A stretch of DNA of 48,669 bases from Neobacillus citreus (lineage in GTDB: Bacteria; Bacillota; Bacilli; Bacillales; Cytobacillaceae): the NCBI RefSeq assembly GCF_018343545.2, contig NZ_JAGYPE020000019.1, positions 1 through 48,669 on the forward strand, given 5' to 3'. This document shows positions 43,395-48,669 of this stretch, piece after piece. The notes beneath the pieces are model-generated. The model saw only the letters and a program-made list of their open reading frames with translations. It made no database searches and had not been told where the DNA came from. A program made the translations under genes and the position numbers. The stretch's first letter is position 1; the number at the start of each line of letters is the position of its first letter.

Positions 43395-45662
43395 GTGGAA
43401 GAAATCCGTATATCAGTTAGAACCCTCGTTGAATATGTCTTTCGCTGCGGCAGCATTGATTCGCGGTTTCGCTCGACATCAACGCTTATAGAGGGGACGA
43501 GAGCCCATCAAAAAATACAAAAGACATATAAGGAAGGTGATCAGAAGGAAGTCTACCTTCGTACCGAGATTCCTTTCGAAGGACTTCATTATGTTATTGA
43601 TGGACGCTGCGATGGGCTGCTTTTCTATGGTGAAGAGGTAACCATCGATGAAATTAAATCATTTTCCCACCCTTTTGATGAACTAGAAGGCGAAGGCTAT
43701 CCGGTCCACTGGGCACAGGCTAAAATGTATGCCTATATGTACTTGATGGATCATCAGCTAACCGAAATTGATGTTCAGCTTACATATGTCCAGGTTGATA
43801 CCGAAGAAAAGAAACATATTAAAAGAAAGTACATGGCAGAGGAACTAGAGAGATTTGTCTTCGACGTTATAAAAAGCTATGCACCCTATGCAAGCTGGCA
43901 GGCAAAACACCGTTCAAAAAGGAATGAAACCAGTAAAGATTTGCGCTTTCCATTCCCATCTTACCGGGAAGGCCAGCGGAAATTAGCTGGTGCTGTTTAC
44001 AAAACCATTGCAGAAGGGAAAAATCTGTTTGCCAAAGCTCCCACCGGAATCGGCAAAACCATTTCAACACTTTTTCCAGTCGTAAAGGCCATCGGAGAGG
44101 GACACATCGACAAAATCTTTTATTTAACAGCTAAAACAATTACCCGAACAACGGCTGAGGACGCATTCGCGCAAATGCACAGAAGCGGTCTATGCGTGAA
44201 AAGCGTCACGATAACGGCGAAGGACAAAGTTTGTTTTAAAGAAGAAACCAACTGCCAGAAGGAATATTGCGAGTTTGCCAATGGCTATTATGACCGGATT
44301 AATGGTGCAATTCTCGATATTTTAATGAATGAAAACGAACTGACCCGCGATGTTATTGAAGCATATGCTCGCAAACATACGGTTTGTCCATTTGAGTTTT
44401 CGATTGACCTTGCCTATGCAGCAGATGCCATCATTTGCGACTATAATTATATCTTTGATCCCCAAGTGTCTTTAAAAAGATTGTATGAAGAGCAAAAGAA
44501 ATCCACGGCAATATTGGTGGATGAGGCCCATAATTTGGTTGACCGCGGCCGGGAAATGTTTTCGGCTTCGATTAATAAGGACATGTTTCTGCAAATAAAA
44601 CGAGAATTCAAAGAACTGAATAAACCTATCTCTGAAATTGCCAATAAAATAAATGCCTGGTTTATTGCTTTAAAAAAAGAAAATAAGAGTGAATTTGTGT
44701 TGGAAAAGCTGGAAGAACCTTTTTCAGAACTATTGGAGGTATTCGTAACGGAAGCGGAAAAGGTTTTGGCATTAGGAAGCACCCCAACGTTATTAGATGC
44801 ATACTTTCAAGTTCAATCCTTCCTGAAAATTCTCCAATTACTGGATGAGAATTATATCATCTATGGAGAGAGGAATAAAAACGACGTAATGGTCAAGTTA
44901 TTTTGCATTGACCCTTCAAACCTGCTTAAGCAAATGGGGAAAGGATTTTGCTCCAAAGTATTCTTTTCGGCAACGCTTGAACCCATGTCCTATTATCAGG
45001 ACATTCTTGGTGGCGAAGTAGAGGACTATAAGCTGTCAGTCAAATCCCCATTTTCCAAAGAACAGTCTGAGGTTTACATAAAACCATTATCGACAAGGTA
45101 CAACGATCGGGAACAAACGGCGGGTGAAATCGCTTCATTAATACATTCTTTAACACGAAACCAACAGGGGAATTATCTAATTTTCTTTCCTTCCTATCAA
45201 TACATGATGACGGTTTATGAACAGTTTCAACAGTTCAATGAAAATGCGAAATTACTTCTGCAGTCAACGGGTATGACGGAAGCACAAAAAGAAGAGTTCT
45301 TAGCTGAATTTAAACCAGATTTACAGCAAACAATAGTAGGCTTTGCCGTTCTTGGCGGCATTTTTTCCGAAGGCATTGATTTAAAAGGAGACCGGTTAAA
45401 TGGGGTGGTCGTTGTAGGTGTTGGGCTACCTCAGCTATGTTTTGAACGGAATCTTATCAAGGATCATTTTTTCAAAAAAAATAAAAATGGCTATGATTAT
45501 GCCTATGTTATCCCTGGGATGAACAAAGTTTTGCAGGCAGGCGGCAGGCTGATTCGCTCAGAAACGGACCAGGGTACCATCGTCCTTGTTGATGACCGGT
45601 TTCTGCAGCGGAAATATCAAGCGCTCATGCCGGAAGAATGGCTTACGTATACGATTATTTAA
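43395..45662 (+). CDS. Nuclease-helicase fusion: PD-(D/E)XK domain plus XPD/DinG-like Fe-S helicase
   Basis: A 755-aa DNA repair-type enzyme. Residues 1-170 carry the RecB/Cas4-type nuclease residues: H38 in GTRAHQ, D73 in GRCDG, E86-I-K88 and QAKMY (Q108, Y112). The rest is a superfamily 2 helicase: Walker A APTGIGKT (215-222), Fe-S cysteines C280, C287, C292 and C331, DEAH at 376-379, and C-terminal motifs FFSATLEPM and AGGRLIRSETDQG. The start is GTG 43395 with GGTGAT upstream. It stands alone between two terminators. 5'-3' unwinding of DNA with a nuclease step is inferred from family; the partner and pathway are unknown. Confidence 0.88.
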   Translation: MEEIRISVRTLVEYVFRCGSIDSRFRSTSTLIEGTRAHQKIQKTYKEGDQKEVYLRTEIPFEGLHYVIDGRCDGLLFYGEEVTIDEIKSFSHPFDELEGEGYPVHWAQAKMYAYMYLMDHQLTEIDVQLTYVQVDTEEKKHIKRKYMAEELERFVFDVIKSYAPYASWQAKHRSKRNETSKDLRFPFPSYREGQRKLAGAVYKTIAEGKNLFAKAPTGIGKTISTLFPVVKAIGEGHIDKIFYLTAKTITRTTAEDAFAQMHRSGLCVKSVTITAKDKVCFKEETNCQKEYCEFANGYYDRINGAILDILMNENELTRDVIEAYARKHTVCPFEFSIDLAYAADAIICDYNYIFDPQVSLKRLYEEQKKSTAILVDEAHNLVDRGREMFSASINKDMFLQIKREFKELNKPISEIANKINAWFIALKKENKSEFVLEKLEEPFSELLEVFVTEAEKVLALGSTPTLLDAYFQVQSFLKILQLLDENYIIYGERNKNDVMVKLFCIDPSNLLKQMGKGFCSKVFFSATLEPMSYYQDILGGEVEDYKLSVKSPFSKEQSEVYIKPLSTRYNDREQTAGEIASLIHSLTRNQQGNYLIFFPSYQYMMTVYEQFQQFNENAKLLLQSTGMTEAQKEEFLAEFKPDLQQTIVGFAVLGGIFSEGIDLKGDRLNGVVVVGVGLPQLCFERNLIKDHFFKKNKNGYDYAYVIPGMNKVLQAGGRLIRSETDQGTIVLVDDRFLQRKYQALMPEEWLTYTII

Positions 45663-45699
45663 AGCACTTTTTGCCAGTAATGGAAAAAGTGCTTTTTTT
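45662..45699 (+). terminator. Intrinsic terminator after the helicase gene
   Basis: AAGCACTTTTT pairs with AAAAAGTGCTT around a short loop, followed by TTTTT. Confidence 0.88.
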
Positions 45700-45722
45700 A
45701 TTGCGGAATTTTTGCAAATTTG

Positions 45723-45752
45723 ATGACAAAATTAGAATCTTTATCATATAAT
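45723..45752 (+). promoter_or_regulatory. feo promoter with a candidate Fur box
   Basis: ATGACA (45723-45728) and TATAAT (45747-45752) are 18 nt apart. Between them, TTAGAATCTTTATCA (45732-45746) matches 11 of 14 defined bases of the Fur 7-1-7 consensus TGATAATNATTATCA. A repressor bound there would cover the promoter, as expected for an iron uptake operon. Confidence 0.5.
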
Positions 45753-45800
45753 TAACAAAAAGTTGCACGAGGTAAAAACTTTGAAGGTGGTGCAAGAGTG

Positions 45801-46055
45801 ATGGATGAGCCAAAACTTGTTAAGTTGGTTAATGGTGAAAAAGGAAATATTATAAAAATTACTTCTATAAATCTAGATGGCGTCATGCGAAGAAGATTAT
45901 TAGATTTAGGGTTTGTTGCGGGTGCATTGGTTGAGGTTGTTCGGAAAAGCCCGTTAGGCGACCCGATTGCTTTTCGAGTCAGTCAAACGACCATTGCCCT
46001 TCGCAAAGAGGAAAGTGCGAAAATTGAAGGGGAGCTGGTTTCAAGTGGGAAATGA
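45801..46055 (+). CDS. feoA: FeoA, ferrous iron transport accessory protein
   Basis: An 84-aa SH3-like protein that works with FeoB. Visible: [20 protein letters not shown], then [44 protein letters not shown], the FeoA pattern. Ribosome site AAGGTGG lies 10 nt before ATG 45801; the preceding GTG is an alternative. The 3' end overlaps the FeoB GTPase gene by 11 nt. It is the first gene of the iron operon. Confidence 0.93.
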   Translation: [84 protein letters not shown]

Positions 46056-46737
46056 ATATCGAATTGCTTTGGCCGGTAATCCGAATACTGGTAAAAGCAC
46101 ATTGTTCAATGCCTTGACTGGTCTTAGACAGCATACAGGAAACTGGGCTGGGAAAACCGTCTCAATGGCACAGGGAAGTGTCCCGTTTAAGGATAAAGTG
46201 TTTCAATTGGTTGACTTACCGGGAACGTATTCGCTTTTTTCCAACTCCAAGGATGAAGAAGTGGCTAGAAATTACATCGTCTTTGAAAAGCCGGATGTCA
46301 CTCTGGTAGTCTTAGATGCCACTTCTCTTGAGAGGAATTTGAATCTCGCCCTACAGGTATTGGAAATGACCAAGAATGTAGTTATTTGCATTAATTTGAT
46401 TGATGAAGCAGAAAAACAAGGCATCAAGATTAATGAAAAATTGCTGATGAACCGTTTGGGAGTACCAGTGATAAAAATTTCTGCCCGTAATAAAATAGGT
46501 TTTCCACTGCTTTTGGATACAATTGACCGCATTATAACTGGTGCAATTGAATGCCATCCTGCACAGATGAAGTACTCGGATGAAATTGAGGAACAAATTC
46601 GAAAAATTGAACCAAAAGTCCGTGAGATGGTTGGCGACCGTATTTCGTCGCGCTGGGTATCATTACGTCTGCTTGATGGGGATGAGGCCCTATTGAATGA
46701 ATTAAATAAGCGGTTCGTACCTGAAGGGGTGAGGTAA
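46045..46737 (+). CDS. FeoB N-terminal GTPase part (split FeoB)
   Basis: The G-protein domain of FeoB, the ferrous iron permease, as a separate 230-aa protein. G1 is GNPNTGKST (11-19), the switch region is QHTGNWAGKTV, G3 is DLPG, G4 is NLID and G5 is ISARN; then comes the first part of the helical (GDI) domain. The start is GTG 46045 inside the end of feoA, with GAAGGGGAG upstream. The stop TAA (46735-46737) is followed directly by the ATG of the permease part, in the same frame. The break is inside the helical domain rather than at its edge. The ribosome site and the intact reading frames suggest a working split. Confidence 0.9.
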   Translation: MGNEYRIALAGNPNTGKSTLFNALTGLRQHTGNWAGKTVSMAQGSVPFKDKVFQLVDLPGTYSLFSNSKDEEVARNYIVFEKPDVTLVVLDATSLERNLNLALQVLEMTKNVVICINLIDEAEKQGIKINEKLLMNRLGVPVIKISARNKIGFPLLLDTIDRIITGAIECHPAQMKYSDEIEEQIRKIEPKVREMVGDRISSRWVSLRLLDGDEALLNELNKRFVPEGVR

Positions 46738-48111
46738 ATGGACATTCAAGAGCTTTATAGTGAGGCTCAGCAGCTGTCGACGGCAAAGATGCGGGACGAT
46801 ATCGTTCAGCAGCTTTATGATCGAAGCAATCAATTATGCCGCGAAGGTGTTTCTTATACCAAATCCGATCGAGACCTTAGGACTGAAAAATTGGATGCCA
46901 TTTTCACCTCGCCGATCCTTGGGTTTCCGATTATGATTGCCATGCTTGGTTTGGTTTTTTATATCACGATAGCAGGGGCCAACATACCTTCTGCGATGCT
47001 GGCAGAGTTCTTTGGCTCGCTTGAAAAATATATAACTAGCTTTTTTACATTTATTCATGCTCCTGAGTGGGTGAATGGGATTCTGGTTCTTGGGTTATAC
47101 CGAGGCACAACTTGGGTAATCAGCGTAATGCTGCCGCCGATGGCCATCTTTTTTCCAACGTTTGCTTTATTGGAGAATTACGGCTACCTGCCGCGTGTTG
47201 CCTTTAATATGGATCGGTTATTTAAAAGGGTTGGGGCGCATGGAAAACAGTCACTTACAATGGCAATGGGATTCGGCTGTAACGCGGCAGCGGTTATTTC
47301 TACGAGAATCATAGAATCTCCTCGGGAGCGGATGCTCGCTATCCTAACTAACAATTTTGTTCCTTGTAATGGGCGCTGGGGAACGCTGATTGTTCTGTCC
47401 TCCTTGTTTATGGCAGCCAGTTATACAGGAGGAGTGAAATCCCTTGTAACAACTGGTGTCCTGATAGGAATTGTTATGTTTGGGGTTATTGTTACCTTTT
47501 TTGTCTCTTGGGTATTATCCAAAACGGCTTTAAAGGGGGTTCCAACACATTACACATTGGAGCTGCCTCCATACCGCAAGCCGAAAATTTTTGATACCGT
47601 TATTCGTTCCTCGGTGACTAAATCTTGGTCAGTTTTGGTAAGAGCAGTGAAAGTTGCCGCTCCAGCAGCAATCCTAACCTGGGTTTTTGCCAATATTTAT
47701 ATAGGTGACACCAGCATATTAATGTACGCCGTTCAGTTTTTAGATCCATTCGGAAAGCTGCTTGGGCTAGATGGCTATATCATGATGGCCTTTATTCTTG
47801 GGCTGCCGGCCAATGAAATTGTTTTTCCGATTTTGCTGATGGGTTATTTATCCACCGGTTCGTTAACAGAGGTTGATAGTCTAGTTGCTTTAAAAAAGAT
47901 TTTAGTGGACCATGGCTGGACGTGGCTGACGGCTTTAAATATGATGTTATTCTCTTTACTGCATTATCCTTGCGGGACGACACTTCTGAATGTCTATAAA
48001 GAAACGAAAAGTAAAAAATGGACTTTCCTATCGTTCCTTATTCCGACAGTGATTGCCATTATCGTGCCGTTCGTTATTACACAAACCGTCAGAATGCTTG
48101 GCTTAATATAA
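46738..48111 (+). CDS. FeoB membrane permease part (split FeoB, nucleoside-recognition Gate domains)
   Basis: The membrane portion of FeoB as a separate 457-aa protein. The first 60 or so residues are soluble and continue the helical domain (ends with LRTEKLDAIFTSPILGFPI), and about ten TM helices follow. The two Gate motifs are visible: GFGCNAAAVISTRI with NNFVPCNGRWGT, and LPANEIVFPILLMG. GGGGTGAGG at the end of the GTPase gene is the ribosome site, and ATG follows its stop without a gap. It should pair with the GTPase subunit and FeoA at the membrane for Fe2+ import. A terminator follows. Confidence 0.9.
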   Translation: MDIQELYSEAQQLSTAKMRDDIVQQLYDRSNQLCREGVSYTKSDRDLRTEKLDAIFTSPILGFPIMIAMLGLVFYITIAGANIPSAMLAEFFGSLEKYITSFFTFIHAPEWVNGILVLGLYRGTTWVISVMLPPMAIFFPTFALLENYGYLPRVAFNMDRLFKRVGAHGKQSLTMAMGFGCNAAAVISTRIIESPRERMLAILTNNFVPCNGRWGTLIVLSSLFMAASYTGGVKSLVTTGVLIGIVMFGVIVTFFVSWVLSKTALKGVPTHYTLELPPYRKPKIFDTVIRSSVTKSWSVLVRAVKVAAPAAILTWVFANIYIGDTSILMYAVQFLDPFGKLLGLDGYIMMAFILGLPANEIVFPILLMGYLSTGSLTEVDSLVALKKILVDHGWTWLTALNMMLFSLLHYPCGTTLLNVYKETKSKKWTFLSFLIPTVIAIIVPFVITQTVRMLGLI

Positions 48112-48118
48112 TGCTGTT

Positions 48119-48162
48119 TAAAATCCATCCTTAATGAGATAATGAATAAGGATGGATTTTTC
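48119..48162 (+). terminator. Intrinsic terminator after the feo operon
   Basis: AAATCCATCCTTA pairs with TAAGGATGGATTT around a loop of about 14 nt, followed by TTTC. Confidence 0.82.
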
Positions 48163-48180
48163 TATTGGGAGGAATTTACG

Positions 48181-48462
48181 ATGAGTAAAGTTGAAGTAGG
48201 CGAAATTTTTACGATTAGTGATGATGAGAACCAAGAGGGGCAAGAAGTCGAAGTTCTCGGAGTCATGACCCTTGAGGGAACCGATTATGTGGCTGTTGGA
48301 TTTGTAGAGGATATCCTTGAGGCTGGCGAAGAAGATATTGATATCTTTTTCTTAAAGGTCGATGGAGATGGCGATTTTTCAGCCATTGAAAGTGACGAGG
48401 AATTTGATAAGGTTGTCGCTGCTTTTGAAGAAATGATGGAAGCGGAAGAAGAAGAGGAATAA
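48181..48462 (+). CDS. DUF1292 family acidic small protein
   Basis: A 93-aa soluble protein, very acidic (long Asp/Glu runs, ending EEEEE), that resembles the DUF1292 family found across Bacillota (YrzB-like). No function is known for the family. It contains EVEVLGVMTLEGTDYVAVGF, a beta-rich core, then a Glu/Asp-rich helix. GGGAGG lies upstream of ATG 48181; the open frame starts 13 codons earlier within the feo terminator. It sits alone between two terminators. Confidence 0.8.
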   Translation: MSKVEVGEIFTISDDENQEGQEVEVLGVMTLEGTDYVAVGFVEDILEAGEEDIDIFFLKVDGDGDFSAIESDEEFDKVVAAFEEMMEAEEEEE

Positions 48463-48472
48463 TTTTGATTTA

Positions 48473-48523
48473 AAGCCTTGTTAGGAAGTTATCTGTAGTT
48501 GATAACGACCTTAACAGGGTTTT
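48473..48523 (+). terminator. Long-stem terminator after the DUF1292 gene
   Basis: AAAGCCTTGTTAGG with AGTTATC pairs with GATAAC and CCTTAACAGGGTTTT, with small mismatches, followed by TATT. Confidence 0.65.
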
Positions 48524-48534
48524 ATTATTTTGTT

Positions 48535-48669
48535 CGGTCGATATGAAAGGCTTATAACTCCCGAAGTCAGATTTTTGATGATGGTTCATTCGTTATGAAA
48601 GGATTATAACTCCCGAAGTCAGATTCTTGTTGATGGCTCGGTCGTTATAAAAGGATTCATAACTCCCGA
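48535..48669. repeat. 52-53 bp tandem repeat array (right)
   Basis: ATAACTCCCGAAG recurs with spacing 52-53 bp (at 48554, 48606 and 48659, the last cut off by the window end). Each junction shows the GTTATGAA-(about 4 nt)-TCATAAC type of inverted repeat, as in the array at 1-312, and the orientation is the same. The middle of the unit (CAGATTTTTGATGATGG and similar) differs from the left array. It extends past the window. Confidence 0.8.

Noticed and set aside
46735..46737. FeoB stop as a pseudogene
   Set aside because: Both parts are full and conserved, the second has its own start and ribosome site, and split FeoB proteins are known, so I list two genes instead of a broken one.

Overview
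The window reads as a chromosomal segment of a low-to-moderate GC, Gram-positive, aerobic endospore-former relative (Bacillaceae, Bacillus/Neobacillus-like). The basis is strong AGGAGG ribosome sites, TTG and GTG starts, CcpA (cre) boxes, a proline T-box in front of proBA, lipoprotein signals and the gene families present. I could not search databases, so genus and all gene names rest on recognised motifs. No rRNA, tRNA, CRISPR array, prophage or plasmid gene was seen. The same family of 52-53 bp tandem repeats lies at both ends of the window.

Layout. 1-8140: repeat array, oligoendopeptidase F, a CidA/CidB (LrgA/LrgB) holin-like pair, a lactate 2-monooxygenase-like flavoenzyme with a hotdog thioesterase, and a divergent TetR regulator and 14-TM drug exporter. 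8186-9776: a cytosolic cobalamin-binding-type protein and a stand-alone uroporphyrinogen-III synthase homologue. 10101-20834: a reductive pyrimidine (uracil/thymine) degradation cluster: PreT, PreA, dihydropyrimidinase, NCS1 permease, a 72-aa unknown protein, PucR regulator, (methyl)malonate-semialdehyde dehydrogenase and beta-alanine aminotransferase. The enzyme that hydrolyses N-carbamoyl-beta-alanine is absent. 20881-22928: an Rrf2 regulator and a tnpB-only IS200/IS605-type element with its omega-RNA end.

22965-39231 is the least familiar part. A GAF/PucR-type regulator is transcribed away from a run of genes: a 70-aa biotin-carrier protein, a complete peptide/nickel-type ABC importer, an acyl-CoA ligase, a biotin-dependent carboxyltransferase, a second substrate-binding lipoprotein, a second carboxyltransferase and a second (CaiC-like) CoA ligase. 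There are thus two binding proteins, two ligases and two carboxyltransferases, but only one carrier and no biotin carboxylase. I infer uptake of an organic acid or amide, activation to CoA thioesters and biotin-dependent carboxyl transfer; the substrate is unknown. This is the best candidate for an undescribed system.

39270-48669: a YbfB-type MFS transporter, T-box-controlled proBA, a PD-(D/E)XK nuclease fused to an XPD/DinG-like helicase, the ferrous iron system feoA plus a FeoB split in two by one in-frame stop that is followed at once by ATG, an acidic DUF1292 protein, and the second repeat array.
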